NCBI GenBank assembly: GCA_900759665.1
Contig: CAAEWE010000059.1
Location: 1-64,000 of the forward strand
Length of the DNA: 64,000 nucleotides
Direction of reading: 5' to 3'
DNA from: Lachnospiraceae bacterium
GTDB lineage: Bacteria > Bacillota > Clostridia > Lachnospirales > Lachnospiraceae
Shown here piece after piece: positions 23,560-33,346 of the stretch. A program made the position numbers and the translations under genes. The notes under the pieces are model-generated. The model was not told the DNA's origin. It made no database searches and was given only the letters and a program-made list of their open reading frames with translations. Every line of letters begins with the position of its first letter. Position 1 is the stretch's first letter.

Positions 23560-24465
23560 ATGAAAACAAAAGTAACCTTTATTTCTATTTTTACACTCTG
23601 CATAGTATTATCACTTACCGCATGCAGCACAAAACAATCTTCCACCTCCGGTTCTGTGGACACACAGACCGAAGCCGGCACCAAAACATCAGATAAATCC
23701 AATTCCCGGCTGGATGATTTATATCAGCAGGAAAACCAGTTTTTTGCAGATCACGCAGATGCATGGAACAAGGCGTTTGGTATGATGAATAAAGGGGATG
23801 CTGATCCAAGCGGTGATTATGCTGATTATCTTGCAGATACCGTAAAAGCAAACAAGGATTCCTTTACCAAGGATGAGTTAAAAACGCTCACAAATGATAT
23901 CAAAGAGATACGAAAAATCGAAAAACAGATAGCAGAAATCGAGAAGAAAAATACATCATCCGACAATAGCAGCCAGAAAGACAGTTCCAAAGACTCCTCT
24001 CCATTCAGGAATTTTTCCGGTAAGGATTTCGACGGTAATCCGGTTGATGAAAGTCTGTTTTCCGGTAACGCTGTGACTGTCGTCAATTTCTGGTTTACCG
24101 GCTGCAAGCCCTGTGTCGCTGAGCTGTCTAAGCTTAACGAATTAAACGATGCGATCAAATCAAAGGGTGGCGAAGTGATCGGCATCAACACAGAAACCTT
24201 CGACGAAAACAAGACTGCCATGAAAGACGCTGCCTCTATTCTCAAAAGCCAGGGAGCCAGATACCGCAACATTTCCATTGACTCCTCCTCCGCCGCCGGA
24301 AAATATGCCTCAGAGATCATGGCATTTCCTACAACGATACTCGTTGACAGAAATGGCAATATTGTAGGCGACCCAATGCTCGGTGGCATTGATAATAAGG
24401 ACAACTACGATACTCTGATGAAACAGATCCAGTCCGTAATAGATGCAGACAGCACAAACAAATAA
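23560..24465 (+). CDS. TlpA-like thioredoxin-fold lipoprotein
   Basis: 301 aa. The signal peptide has lipobox LTAC (Cys22 lipidated), then a Ser/Thr-rich linker. Residues 50-130 form a helical, charged domain (LDDLYQQENQFFADHADAWN... to EKQIAEIEKK). From about 150 a TlpA/ResA-type thioredoxin fold has the active site FTGCKPCVAE (Cys182, Cys185) and cis-Pro in MAFPTTILVDRNGNIVG. It is anchored on the outer face of the membrane and should reduce or exchange disulfides there. It is third in the operon with the CXXC peptide and the NapH-like protein, 40 bp downstream of it. Confidence 0.88.
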   Translation: MKTKVTFISIFTLCIVLSLTACSTKQSSTSGSVDTQTEAGTKTSDKSNSRLDDLYQQENQFFADHADAWNKAFGMMNKGDADPSGDYADYLADTVKANKDSFTKDELKTLTNDIKEIRKIEKQIAEIEKKNTSSDNSSQKDSSKDSSPFRNFSGKDFDGNPVDESLFSGNAVTVVNFWFTGCKPCVAELSKLNELNDAIKSKGGEVIGINTETFDENKTAMKDAASILKSQGARYRNISIDSSSAAGKYASEIMAFPTTILVDRNGNIVGDPMLGGIDNKDNYDTLMKQIQSVIDADSTNK

Positions 24466-24479
24466 CGCAGACCGTCCCC

Positions 24480-24508
24480 TTGACTTTCCCCGGCTCATAT
24501 TGTATTAT
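24480..24508 (+). promoter_or_regulatory. Promoter of the MATE gene
   Basis: TTGACT (24480-24485), 17-bp spacer, TATTAT (24503-24508), 60 bp before the MATE start codon. It is a near-consensus sigma-A promoter, making the MATE gene a separate unit from the redox operon. Confidence 0.55.
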
Positions 24509-24568
24509 TTATTATTCTGGAACGATTCGAAATGAGTCATATACAAACGCAAAAGGAGATCATGGATC

Positions 24569-25930
24569 ATGCAGGATAACAAAAATTTCTTAGGTACCGC
24601 ACCGATTGGAAAGCTTCTTCTTAAGCTGTCCATTCCCACCGTCATCGCTCAGCTTATCAATATGCTTTACAATATCGTGGACCGCATTTATATCGGACAC
24701 ATCCCCGGTGAAGGAAGTCTTGCTCTTACCGGGGTCGGTGTCTGTATGCCGATCATTATGATCATTTCCGCTTTTGCGGCACTGGTCAGCTCCGGCGGTG
24801 CCCCAAGAGCTTCGATCTATATGGGAAAGCAGGAGGAGGAATCTGCCGAAAAAATACTAGGCAACTGCTTTTCTCTGCAGATTATTATTTCTCTGATCCT
24901 GACTGCCGTTTTGCTGATCTGGAGCAAAGATTTACTGCTGGCTTTCGGTGCCAGTGAAAATACCATCGGTTATGCCACAGATTATATGCAGATCTACGCT
25001 TTCGGTACACTGTTTGTACAACTGACCCTTGGTATGAACTCTTTTATTACGGCACAGGGCTTCACAACCGTTTCCATGGTTTCCGTGGTGATCGGTGCCG
25101 TCTGTAATATCACTTTGGATCCTGTATTCATCTTCGGCTTTCATATGGGCGTAAAGGGTGCCGCCCTGGCAACAATCCTGTCCCAGGGCATTTCCATGAT
25201 CTGGGTCGTCCTGTTCCTCTGCGGTTCAAAAACACAGCTTCACCTCCGGACAAAATACATGCGTCTGGAACCAAAGGTTATCCTTCCCTGCGTGGCACTG
25301 GGACTTGCTGCTTTCATTATGCAGGCAAGTGAAAGTATTGTATCAGTCTGCTTTAATTCTTCCCTGCTTCGCTACGGTGGCGATATTGCGGTGGGAGCTA
25401 TGACCATTTTAACCAGCGTGATGCAGTTTGCCATGCTGCCCCTTCAGGGAATTGCCCAGGGTGCACAGCCTATTTCCAGCTATAATTATGGAGCCAAAAA
25501 TGCAGACAGAGTGAAGAAAACATTCCGTCTGCTTGCTATTACATGTTTCGTATATTCCACGTTACTCTGGACGGCAGTGGAACTTATTCCAAAAGCCTTC
25601 GTAATCATTTTTACCTCCGATGCAGATCTGATCACATTTAGTGCACCAATGCTTCGAATCTATCTGGGAGGTCTCTGCTTGTTCGGTATCCAGGTTGCCT
25701 GCCAGATGACATTTACATCTCTCGGCAAAGCGGTCAATTCCATTATCGTTGCGGTTGTCCGTAAATTCGTACTACTGATCCCGCTGATCTATATTGTGCC
25801 GCACATCGTATCAGATCCCACCACAGGCGTATACATGGCAGAACCGATCGCAGATGTGATCGCCGTAACCTTTACTTCTGTTTTGTTTGCCGTTCAGTTT
25901 AAAAAGGCACTTGCAGAAATCCAGAGCTGA
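24569..25930 (+). CDS. MATE-family efflux transporter
   Basis: 453 aa, 12 predicted helices. It begins with the typical APIGKLLLKLSIPTVIAQLI, then NMLYNIVDRIYIGHIPGEGS, the MATE N-terminal repeat. The second half has AMTILTSVMQFAMLPLQGIA, then QGAQPISSYNYGAKN, the corresponding motif in NorM/DinF-like proteins. It exports cationic drugs or metabolites by Na+ or H+ antiport. The ribosome site is AAAAGGAGATCATGGATC. It has its own promoter. Substrate unknown. Confidence 0.9.
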   Translation: MQDNKNFLGTAPIGKLLLKLSIPTVIAQLINMLYNIVDRIYIGHIPGEGSLALTGVGVCMPIIMIISAFAALVSSGGAPRASIYMGKQEEESAEKILGNCFSLQIIISLILTAVLLIWSKDLLLAFGASENTIGYATDYMQIYAFGTLFVQLTLGMNSFITAQGFTTVSMVSVVIGAVCNITLDPVFIFGFHMGVKGAALATILSQGISMIWVVLFLCGSKTQLHLRTKYMRLEPKVILPCVALGLAAFIMQASESIVSVCFNSSLLRYGGDIAVGAMTILTSVMQFAMLPLQGIAQGAQPISSYNYGAKNADRVKKTFRLLAITCFVYSTLLWTAVELIPKAFVIIFTSDADLITFSAPMLRIYLGGLCLFGIQVACQMTFTSLGKAVNSIIVAVVRKFVLLIPLIYIVPHIVSDPTTGVYMAEPIADVIAVTFTSVLFAVQFKKALAEIQS

Positions 25931-25942
25931 TATCCTCTATGC

Positions 25943-25985
25943 TGGTTTTGCGAAGCAATTCTTGGAGGGCTAAACGCTGGTTTTG
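25943..25985. repeat. Diverged copy of the repeat found at 1-148
   Basis: TTTTGCGAAGCAATTCTTGG, then AGGGCTAAACGC, resembles the reverse complement of the 53-bp unit at 1-148 (TTTTGCTTCGCAAAACAAGG, then AGGCTAAATCC). It lies between the convergent MATE and ABC ATPase genes, where a terminator would be expected. The inner stem is weak here. Confidence 0.4.
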
Positions 25986-25991
25986 CCCTTT

Positions 25992-26669
25992 TTACTCCAC
26001 GATCCGCCCGTCCTCGATCCGGATGACTCTGTCGCACTGCTCTGCCACAGAAAGATCATGCGTCACGATAACGATCGTTCTTCCCTGCTCATTCAGCTCA
26101 CGGAATACCTTCATGATTTCCTCGGTTGTAGCAGAATCCAGTGCTCCCGTCGGCTCATCTGCCAGTATGATAGACGGATCATTTGCAATGGCACGGGCGA
26201 TCGCCACACGCTGCTTCTGTCCACCCGACAGGTTATTGACAGGTTTTCCGGCAAATTCCTTCATTCCCACCATATCAAGCATCTTTAACGCTTTTTCCCT
26301 GCGCTCTTTCTTGCGGAGCCGCTGCTTTCCTCCCGCGAAATCTAACGGGATCAATACATTATCCAGTGCCGTAAACCCATCCACCAGTGCAAAGTCCTGC
26401 ATTACCATACCGATCTTTTCATTGCGCACCTGCGCCATCTGCTTTTCGGAGATCTTGCCAACCTCCTCTCCGTCAATGGTATATTCTCCGGAATCATATC
26501 CGTCAATACAGGCAAGAATGTGAAGCAGCGTAGACTTTCCTGCCCCGGAGGTTCCGATCACTGCTGTCATCTCCCCGTCCTGAATCTCCATGGAAATCCC
26601 ATGAAGAGCCTCATAGGCATTGCTTTTTCCCTTATTGTATATTTTTACGATATTTTTCAAACAGATCAT
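25992..26669 (-). CDS. ABC transporter ATP-binding protein, MacB/LolD-like
   Basis: 225 aa. Walker A is GTSGAGKSTLLH (about 36-47), the signature is LSGGQKQRVAIARAI, Walker B is IILADEPTGALDSAT, and the H-loop is VIVTHDLSVAEQ. This is the ATPase type that works with FtsX-like permeases (mechanotransmission, not classical import). It is the last gene of the operon after two such permeases and a secreted anchored protein. It probably powers an envelope or peptide-resistance complex. Confidence 0.9.
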   Translation of the reverse strand: MICLKNIVKIYNKGKSNAYEALHGISMEIQDGEMTAVIGTSGAGKSTLLHILACIDGYDSGEYTIDGEEVGKISEKQMAQVRNEKIGMVMQDFALVDGFTALDNVLIPLDFAGGKQRLRKKERREKALKMLDMVGMKEFAGKPVNNLSGGQKQRVAIARAIANDPSIILADEPTGALDSATTEEIMKVFRELNEQGRTIVIVTHDLSVAEQCDRVIRIEDGRIVE

Positions 26670-26730
26670 ATTTCTCCCCCTTTCAGGCTTTGAAACTCAT
26701 GGTTCAAATCCGTCATGTGAAACCTTCACA

Positions 26731-28098
26731 CTACTCCTGCAAAATCTCCTTTGCCGATCTTCCTTTCACCAGGGAGAGACACATTAACGCCGAAGATACC
26801 AGAAGCAAAACCGTAATGATCAGACATCCTGCAATCTGCACGCCGCCAAGCTGCACTGCCAGACCGCTCCAAAGACCGAAGTGTCCTGCCACAAGGATCA
26901 GCAGAATGCCAAGCACCAGTGCTGTCAGAATGATCAGCGATATATACAGGATATGGATCCGGAAGATCTGCTTCCAGGTCAGCCCCTGCACATAATAAAT
27001 CGAATATTTCTTCATGTTTTTCTGATACATCAGTGTGGAAAGTGTCACAAAGGAAATAACCGTAAAAAGGATCATTCCCACACCGGCCGGGATCAGATCA
27101 GAAATATCTGCCATAATATTCTGCCAGGTATTCTTTTTGATGTAATCAAGATCATGCAGAAACTCAAAGTCAGAAATCTGAGCCACCCGGTTTTTATTGT
27201 ACGCGTACAGCTTATCTGAGCATTTTTTATCCATGGTGATCAGTGCCAGACCTGACAAGCTTGTAAAAAAGATTTCCTTGTCTGTATTTAATACATCATT
27301 GTTGTTTTCCGATAAATTTTTTGCTGCTTCCTGATCCACATACTGCTCCTGCACCCGGTCCAGATTCTTTTTGGAAACAAAAAAGGTTATTGGCGGAAAG
27401 ATACTTTCCCCTGTAATATAATCCAGCTTTTCCACATCCTCCGACTGCTTAACCATATTGCTGAAAAGAATATGATAGTCTGCGGACCCCTCTTTATTGG
27501 ACTCAAAAATAATATCTGCATTTCGGTCGATCACACCGATAATCTTTACCGGGATCTTTGTCTTAAGCTCCGTTTCCGAGTTGGTATCCACATATACCAC
27601 ATCCCCTGTTTTATACCTTTCCTGATTCTGCAGCACCACTGCCTCCAGATACTTTTCTTCCTGATTCCCTGTCTTAAGCCAGCTTCCCGACTGCAGCTTC
27701 GGAGTATATCCGCTGATCCAGCCGTCATCATAAGCCCGGACATTGTTACGGAAAGAGCCTTCTTTCCTTGCGTCCGCAACCTCCTGTGTCTCTTCGACAA
27801 AAGCCTTCACATCATACTGTCCGCAAACCTCTGCATCCTTCAGCATTGCCTTATATGCCTGAGAGGTTTCCACCATTTTTCCTTCGTGTTCTCCCTCTAT
27901 ATAATGACTGCCTGATAAATTACAAATAAATCCTTTCTGCTCTACAAGCTTTCGCACCGGCTGATATTTCTCGTAACGCATCATAAAGATAGACAAAAGT
28001 CCTGTCACAATGGCAAATAAAAACACCGCCTGTATCAGGCACAGAACCGACATTACAATGTGCATTCTGCACTCACGCACTGCATATTTCCATGTCAT
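26731..28098 (-). CDS. FtsX-like ABC permease
   Basis: 455 aa. One N-terminal helix (VLCLIQAVFLFAIVTGLLSI), an extracellular domain of about 280 residues (40-320), and three C-terminal helices starting DLIPAGVGMILFTVISFVTL, the FtsX/MacB plan. The C-terminal cytoplasmic end is KGRSAKEILQE, a common end for this class. It forms the membrane part with the 417-aa permease and is driven by the ATPase downstream. The extracellular domain has no recognised fold by eye. Confidence 0.8.
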   Translation of the reverse strand: MTWKYAVRECRMHIVMSVLCLIQAVFLFAIVTGLLSIFMMRYEKYQPVRKLVEQKGFICNLSGSHYIEGEHEGKMVETSQAYKAMLKDAEVCGQYDVKAFVEETQEVADARKEGSFRNNVRAYDDGWISGYTPKLQSGSWLKTGNQEEKYLEAVVLQNQERYKTGDVVYVDTNSETELKTKIPVKIIGVIDRNADIIFESNKEGSADYHILFSNMVKQSEDVEKLDYITGESIFPPITFFVSKKNLDRVQEQYVDQEAAKNLSENNNDVLNTDKEIFFTSLSGLALITMDKKCSDKLYAYNKNRVAQISDFEFLHDLDYIKKNTWQNIMADISDLIPAGVGMILFTVISFVTLSTLMYQKNMKKYSIYYVQGLTWKQIFRIHILYISLIILTALVLGILLILVAGHFGLWSGLAVQLGGVQIAGCLIITVLLLVSSALMCLSLVKGRSAKEILQE

Positions 28099-28114
28099 AC
28101 ATTCTCCCCCCCTT

Positions 28115-29368
28115 CTAACGGATCATTTTCTTTTTCAATGTCCAATGGATCATCACGAACTGAAGCACAAAGGAGGACACAAAAAAGACCAGAAATAATG
28201 TTCCATATACCCGGGCCGGGAAATGGAAATCAAATACATTCCATCTGCCTGCCAGAAACGGCATCAACAGATAACGGAACAGAAGCAGTGTCACCAGATA
28301 AGTTCCCGCCGACAAAACCGAACATTCTCCCAGATACAGCCGGATACTCTTACTATGGCTCAGACCGCATATCCGGAAAATCTTCAGCGTCCGCTGTCTG
28401 GTGGTCACAATGTAATGATATAATGCGCAGAAGTTAAATGCTGCCACCATAGAAACTACTAATACCAGTAACAAAACCGTATTATACATATAATCATTGC
28501 CTTCTGTTTCCTGCAGATCATAATTACATTCCGCCCTGTCTCCAAAGCATTCCTCTGCCGCCTGGATCAGCAGATTGATCTCCCGCAGGGAAATATTGTC
28601 CTTAAACCGCATATCGATCTCATCCAGCAGAACCGCATCTTCTCCAACCGCTGTAATCGGCAGAAATCCTGTCCCGATTCCTCTCTGCAGACCAATGATC
28701 TCATATTCGTCTCCGCCGATCATCACGGTTCCGGATTCCGTCATATTTTTCTTGAGATACTCTCCCTCCGGTTTCTTTTGAAAGCCATACATGATGCACA
28801 CCTTGTCTCCCTCAGCATACTCCTTGTCTGAGAAATATCTGCCGTACTGGAAAATATTTTCTGTAGTCGTTCCGAACAGATAATTATAAAGGGAATCCGG
28901 GCCATAATCACCGCTGTTGACGATCTTTCCATGATCGATCAGAAAGTCTGTGTCAAACCGGTACTCTCCCTCCAGGATCCCGGTGTGGATATTCAGAAGC
29001 TTTCCTGCCACCTCCTGATCCACTTCTTTGGCAAACTTCTTAATATCTGCCGCCGTCAGATCCGGAACATCTTCCCGTTTTTCATACTTTTGATCATTCA
29101 GATCCCCCATAACCGTCAATTTTCCCATCCCGTCAGCACTGTCCTGTACACTGGAAACATAGGATCCCTTCAACCGGAACACGATCTCATTAGTGGCACT
29201 GCGACTCAGCTCTTTCCGCTCTTTAAATTCCCGGAACATTCCGTAGGACAGATGAATGATCAGCGTCGATGCCATGATCGTAACGATCAGCAGCACAAAT
29301 ATCTTCGTATAATCCTTTGCAAAGGACCTGATATTTTTTAATATGTATTTCATCCGCATACCTCCCAT
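28115..29368 (-). CDS. FtsX-like ABC permease
   Basis: 417 aa. Helix 1 (IFVLLIVTIMASTLIIHL), an extracellular domain (about 45-290), and three helices from about 295 (NTVLLLVLVVSMVAAFNFCA) with TTRQRTLKIFRICGLSHSKS in the loop, a motif of FtsX-like permeases (R-x-x-I-G-x-x-R type). It ends in a basic tail (TLKKKMIR). It probably pairs with the 455-aa permease encoded 16 bp downstream. A start at MRMKYILKN or MKYILKN is possible. Confidence 0.8.
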   Translation of the reverse strand: MGGMRMKYILKNIRSFAKDYTKIFVLLIVTIMASTLIIHLSYGMFREFKERKELSRSATNEIVFRLKGSYVSSVQDSADGMGKLTVMGDLNDQKYEKREDVPDLTAADIKKFAKEVDQEVAGKLLNIHTGILEGEYRFDTDFLIDHGKIVNSGDYGPDSLYNYLFGTTTENIFQYGRYFSDKEYAEGDKVCIMYGFQKKPEGEYLKKNMTESGTVMIGGDEYEIIGLQRGIGTGFLPITAVGEDAVLLDEIDMRFKDNISLREINLLIQAAEECFGDRAECNYDLQETEGNDYMYNTVLLLVLVVSMVAAFNFCALYHYIVTTRQRTLKIFRICGLSHSKSIRLYLGECSVLSAGTYLVTLLLFRYLLMPFLAGRWNVFDFHFPARVYGTLFLVFFVSSFVLQFVMIHWTLKKKMIR

Positions 29369-29418
29369 CTAATTTACCTTCCCCGCATTCTTTATGAAAC
29401 TGCATCAAAGACTGCAAA

Positions 29419-30318
29419 TTAGCTGAGACTGTTTTTCTTTCGTTTCCGTACAAGGAAGATCACAACCGCAATCACAAGGATACAGACTGCGGCGATCATC
29501 GGATAGATCATCTTGGTGATACCGGCATCTCTACTGTCATCCTCGGATTCTACATAATCATCCTTCAATTCGAGTTTCAAATTTTTCTCTGTTTTCCGGG
29601 ATACCCCATCCTTCTTAGCCTTTGCAAGATAAGACAATATCTCATCCTTTTTCTCACTATAATCCTTTTGTTTAAATTTCTTCACGGTCTTTTCCAGATT
29701 CGATCCATCGCTTCCTGCCATCATATTCCCGCGATCCTTCTGATCTCTCAGCTCATAGACCTTGTCCGGTGTCTCGGCATAGGTTATGAAATCAATCTCG
29801 TAAAATATCGCATCCTTCATGGTCTTTTCATCATATTTAAAATACTGATCCATAAGTTTATCATACTCAAAACGGATTTTATGATCGGTCTCGTCAATTT
29901 TAAGACTGAAATAACAAAGCTTTTCCCCATTCTGCTGTGCCTGGAAATAATATTCGGCAGGTCCGCCGCCTCTATCCGCCTGATCCCACACCGTATAGAT
30001 ATAAAACGGCTTCCGGATCACGATCTCATCGGATGCCTTGATCTTTTTGGCAACATCCAGAAATTTGTCGTATGGATATTCTATTTTGTTTGCTCTGGTA
30101 ACCGCATCCGCATCCTTATATTTCCGGTCATATTTCAACGCTTTCTTTACACTTTTTTGAAACAATGCCGGTGCATTATCAATGACCGTGTCCGGGATCT
30201 TCTCCCCATATATTCCGTCCTTCTGTACCGTCACCGTATATGCCCTGACCGGACTGATCCCCATGCCACTGATACACATCAATAAAATAACCGTAAATCC
30301 CAAAATAGTTTTTTTCAT
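29419..30318 (-). CDS. Secreted protein with C-terminal membrane anchor
   Basis: 299 aa, starting at MKKTILGF after GGGAGTGCTT. The N-terminal signal peptide is LLMCISGMGISPVRA, followed by a soluble domain of about 230 residues rich in charged residues (VIDNAPALFQKSVKKALKYD, then TVWDQADRGGGPAEYYFQ). A single C-terminal helix (MIYPMIAAVCILVIAVVIFL) precedes the positive stop-transfer RKRKKN, as in outward-facing anchored proteins. The soluble domain matches no family I recognise. It is co-directional with the two FtsX-like permeases and likely functions as the outer partner of that complex. Confidence 0.65.
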   Translation of the reverse strand: MKKTILGFTVILLMCISGMGISPVRAYTVTVQKDGIYGEKIPDTVIDNAPALFQKSVKKALKYDRKYKDADAVTRANKIEYPYDKFLDVAKKIKASDEIVIRKPFYIYTVWDQADRGGGPAEYYFQAQQNGEKLCYFSLKIDETDHKIRFEYDKLMDQYFKYDEKTMKDAIFYEIDFITYAETPDKVYELRDQKDRGNMMAGSDGSNLEKTVKKFKQKDYSEKKDEILSYLAKAKKDGVSRKTEKNLKLELKDDYVESEDDSRDAGITKMIYPMIAAVCILVIAVVIFLVRKRKKNSLS

Positions 30319-30429
30319 AAGCACTCCCTTCTGCCGTCCCCCACTGACAGCATCAAAAATATAATATTTTGCCGCTCATGTAACTACATATATCATACCA
30401 TATTGTAGGGAAAATGAATACACTTTTTA

Positions 30430-31281
30430 TTACTCTATTTCGGTAAACTTATTAAAATTCAGATGACTTCTCCGTAAAGAAACCGAACTCCATAAACCAA
30501 TTATAATAAATAGAAAATACCCATAGGAAATCCACATACGGCAGTTCATCTGCCTGAAAAAATTGGTATAATGTTTCGCAGCAATTGCATGAGCCGCCGG
30601 AAGAAACCACATTGCCGATACATCAAAATATGCCATGGATGCCCCGAAAATAATTATAAAAGCGGAAAGTATCAATCCGATCATCCTGTTCCCAAATATT
30701 TTCCCTGCCATCATAATCATGCCCAACAAGTAAAAATATGCAAATAACAAAACGGTACTCTTTGTTGCCGCCTCAAAGGGTGTGAGCTGAAAATATAAAT
30801 TGGGCGGGATCAGATTCTTTATAAAATGTCCCGCTTCCTCCGGAAAATATGTTACTGCCTCTGTGATCACATTGCTCCAGCCATTATACCAATACCCATC
30901 AGTGATCAACGGAACAAAAAGACCTCCAAAAACAATTGCAAGAACAGTCGCATCAGCCAACATAAGAAAAATAAATTGTCCCAGGATCCAGTTTTTTCTT
31001 CCGCAGCGATATAACAAAAATATCATGTTATAGTCCATTGGAGGAAAATCTGACATAAGTATCAAAAACACAATCGGCAAAAAAACAAGAAAAAGTGGAG
31101 AATTACAGATACCAATATACCCTTCCAAAAGATTCACCAGCTCTCCCAGCTTAACCGCACATTCTTTTAACGGCTGTAGAACCATAATATACAATAAGAT
31201 TAAGATGCAGCCTAAAACGATCATTCGAGGATGAACCAGCCACTTTATATATTCGTTTTTGGCAATTTTTAAAGTTTTCAT
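30430..31281 (-). CDS. ABC-2-type permease
   Basis: 283 aa, starting at MKTLKIAKNEYIKW after AGGAGCGTGAGATTA. There are six predicted helices; the N-terminal cytosolic segment KIAKNEYIKWLVHPRM is typical of ABC-2 permeases. It pairs with the preceding 266-aa permease; no ATPase lies between. The best candidate ATPase is the DrrA-type protein at 34559-35314. Substrate unknown. Confidence 0.6.
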   Translation of the reverse strand: MKTLKIAKNEYIKWLVHPRMIVLGCILILLYIMVLQPLKECAVKLGELVNLLEGYIGICNSPLFLVFLPIVFLILMSDFPPMDYNMIFLLYRCGRKNWILGQFIFLMLADATVLAIVFGGLFVPLITDGYWYNGWSNVITEAVTYFPEEAGHFIKNLIPPNLYFQLTPFEAATKSTVLLFAYFYLLGMIMMAGKIFGNRMIGLILSAFIIIFGASMAYFDVSAMWFLPAAHAIAAKHYTNFFRQMNCRMWISYGYFLFIIIGLWSSVSLRRSHLNFNKFTEIE

Positions 31282-31294
31282 TAATCTCACGCTC

Positions 31295-32095
31295 CTATTC
31301 TCCAAGATCTCTTCTACGACAAAGATGAAAATAATAAATAAGCCATAACAGGAGCCATGCACACACCGCCCGACAACCTTCTATCCGAAAATCTTCTGCA
31401 GAAATGGCAATATTTAAATATGACCTTGAAAACAAACATCCTATGACATCGGACAAGCCCGTTCCCATCTGGTGCCTGCTCAATATATTGATTATTTCGG
31501 ACACAGTAACATCCCGAAAATAAGTAAACATAAATGGCACACAGATTATAAAATACAGGTTATTGGTAAAGGAGCTGACTGCGATTGCCGTAATCACAGA
31601 ACACGCACCATAGAAAAAAATCCCAATATATATTTCTACCAGCTTCCAAATTCTAATTCTATTGACTACTCCCGGCAAAACACATAATACAATTCCCTGA
31701 AATAATACTGCCACTACAAACAGCATCGCAGCACCGCAGAGCATTCCGGCGATCCATTTATCCCAATAATATTTCCTGTGGGATTTTCTGCTCATGTAAA
31801 ACCGTTTATAACCACTTCGATTCTCTATGTATAATAGCCGGATCATGGGAAGTGCCGCTACAACCGGAACCAGCAGACTCGTATACCCACTAAAGGCATT
31901 ACGCAGGATGCTGTCTGTACCAAGTACAGCTTCCCGTGTAATTGTCCCTCTCCCCATATCCTGCAGTATCTGCAGCATCGTATAGGAATGCTCCCCTGTT
32001 ACTATGATCTCCGAAAAAAAGCAAAGCACCAGAAGGAAACAGACTCCCAACAAAAACCATCCATGAAACAACATACGCCGTAATTCGTTTTTCAA
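31295..32095 (-). CDS. ABC-2-type permease
   Basis: 266 aa, TTG start after GGGGGGATTAC. Six predicted helices with a loop ENRSGYKRFYMSRKSHRKYY between helices 2 and 3, the basic cytosolic loop common in ABC-2 permeases that respond to lantibiotics or antibiotics (YKRFY...RR-type). It ends 13 bp before the next permease start. Together they look like a heterodimer of an ABC exporter. Confidence 0.6.
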   Translation of the reverse strand: MKNELRRMLFHGWFLLGVCFLLVLCFFSEIIVTGEHSYTMLQILQDMGRGTITREAVLGTDSILRNAFSGYTSLLVPVVAALPMIRLLYIENRSGYKRFYMSRKSHRKYYWDKWIAGMLCGAAMLFVVAVLFQGIVLCVLPGVVNRIRIWKLVEIYIGIFFYGACSVITAIAVSSFTNNLYFIICVPFMFTYFRDVTVSEIINILSRHQMGTGLSDVIGCLFSRSYLNIAISAEDFRIEGCRAVCAWLLLWLIYYFHLCRRRDLGE

Positions 32096-32130
32096 GTAAT
32101 CCCCCCTTTTCTGTCCTACAAATCACAATG

Positions 32131-33327
32131 CTATGAAGCCAGATCCTGATAAAGTATTTCTCCCGTTATCATATCAACATTAATAAATTTACGCGGCCAG
32201 GCATTATATTCTTTTTCCTCTTTTGTTGGCTCATAATCCAGAATAAACGACCATACCGGTCTTGCCGTGGCTGGATTGCCCGGAAAGTCATAGGATGAAA
32301 TATTCTTTTTCTCTAAATCATCCTTTGTCAGATCAGAACAGATCACATACTTTAAATCAATATCTGCAATTTTAAACTTCTGTCTCCCTGTCATTTTTTC
32401 CTGTACCAGCATGACTGCCTGCTTCAAACCGATCACTTTATCATTGTGCTTTTCATCGTTCACAAGTTTATAACTGTTATCATTATTTCTGAAAAACGAA
32501 ATATCCTGTGATTGTTCCATAACGACATCCAGGCTGTTCCGGATATAATATTTCCCATCATTTGTATAAAACTGAATATCATCAAAGGGCATTCCCTGAT
32601 AAAACTTGCAAACATCAAAACAAAAATAGCAACCTTTTTCTTTATTCCTGCAGACATACACTTTCTTAACTTTATAGTTATAATCCGGCTCTAACATTTT
32701 CCAGTGGTCATTGCACCACCGGTTCACATACTCTACGGCATCTCTGACGCGGATCTTCTCCCCGTCAAGCTCATAAATCTTGTCCAAATCTTCATTCCAG
32801 TCAATATGACAGATTTCCTGCTGTCCATTTGTCCCGAGTTCCGAGTTTTCCTTGTACAAAGCAACATAACCGTTATCGCTCATTCTGGCAGAGTCTTTCG
32901 CATCATCTCCGTAATAATGAAAGGCATAAATCCCAACTCCCTTTGGATACTCCTTTAAATCATCCAGCCGCATTATCTTTTTGCGGTATTTATCTGTTCC
33001 CCAAAATGACCGACAGATATCCCCTAATTTTTCCTTTGTTCCAAAAGGATCTGCCACCTTCAGTGATAATACCGATATGAAATCCGGCTGATCAATATGT
33101 ACTGTTTTTTCAAACATTAAATTCTGATAGGAGCTGGCAAGAACTTCTTCCTGATCATCCAGAATGTGGTCAACGGATACATACTGCAGTTTTGCTTTTT
33201 TCACGTTTTGTGTTTTCTGATATTTTGAGGCATTTTGCTTCACAGTGTCCGGTGTTTTCCGGCAACTGCATAACAGTAATGCGGCACCAATGCACAGAAC
33301 CATGGAAATATTTTTTCTGATCTTCAT
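32131..33327 (-). CDS. Lipoprotein of unknown function
   Basis: 398 aa, starting at MKIRKNISMV after GGAGGGAGCGT. The signal peptide has lipobox LLCSC (lipidated Cys at about 22). The mature part is hydrophilic, with repeated Trp/Tyr/Lys-rich segments (DHWKMLEPDYNYKVKKVYVC, then RNKEKGCYFCFDVCKF) and an end FILDYEPTKEEKEYNAWPRK, then FINVDMITGEILY. The last part resembles a PepSY-like or immunity-type fold but I cannot assign it. It is followed by two ABC-2 permeases and may be their outer partner or a self-protection protein. Confidence 0.6.
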   Translation of the reverse strand: MKIRKNISMVLCIGAALLLCSCRKTPDTVKQNASKYQKTQNVKKAKLQYVSVDHILDDQEEVLASSYQNLMFEKTVHIDQPDFISVLSLKVADPFGTKEKLGDICRSFWGTDKYRKKIMRLDDLKEYPKGVGIYAFHYYGDDAKDSARMSDNGYVALYKENSELGTNGQQEICHIDWNEDLDKIYELDGEKIRVRDAVEYVNRWCNDHWKMLEPDYNYKVKKVYVCRNKEKGCYFCFDVCKFYQGMPFDDIQFYTNDGKYYIRNSLDVVMEQSQDISFFRNNDNSYKLVNDEKHNDKVIGLKQAVMLVQEKMTGRQKFKIADIDLKYVICSDLTKDDLEKKNISSYDFPGNPATARPVWSFILDYEPTKEEKEYNAWPRKFINVDMITGEILYQDLAS

Positions 33328-33346
33328 ACGCTCCCTCCATTCAAAA

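Noticed and set aside
24932..25144. Antisense frames over the MATE and SMC genes
   Set aside because: Shadows of conserved coding regions without starts or ribosome sites.
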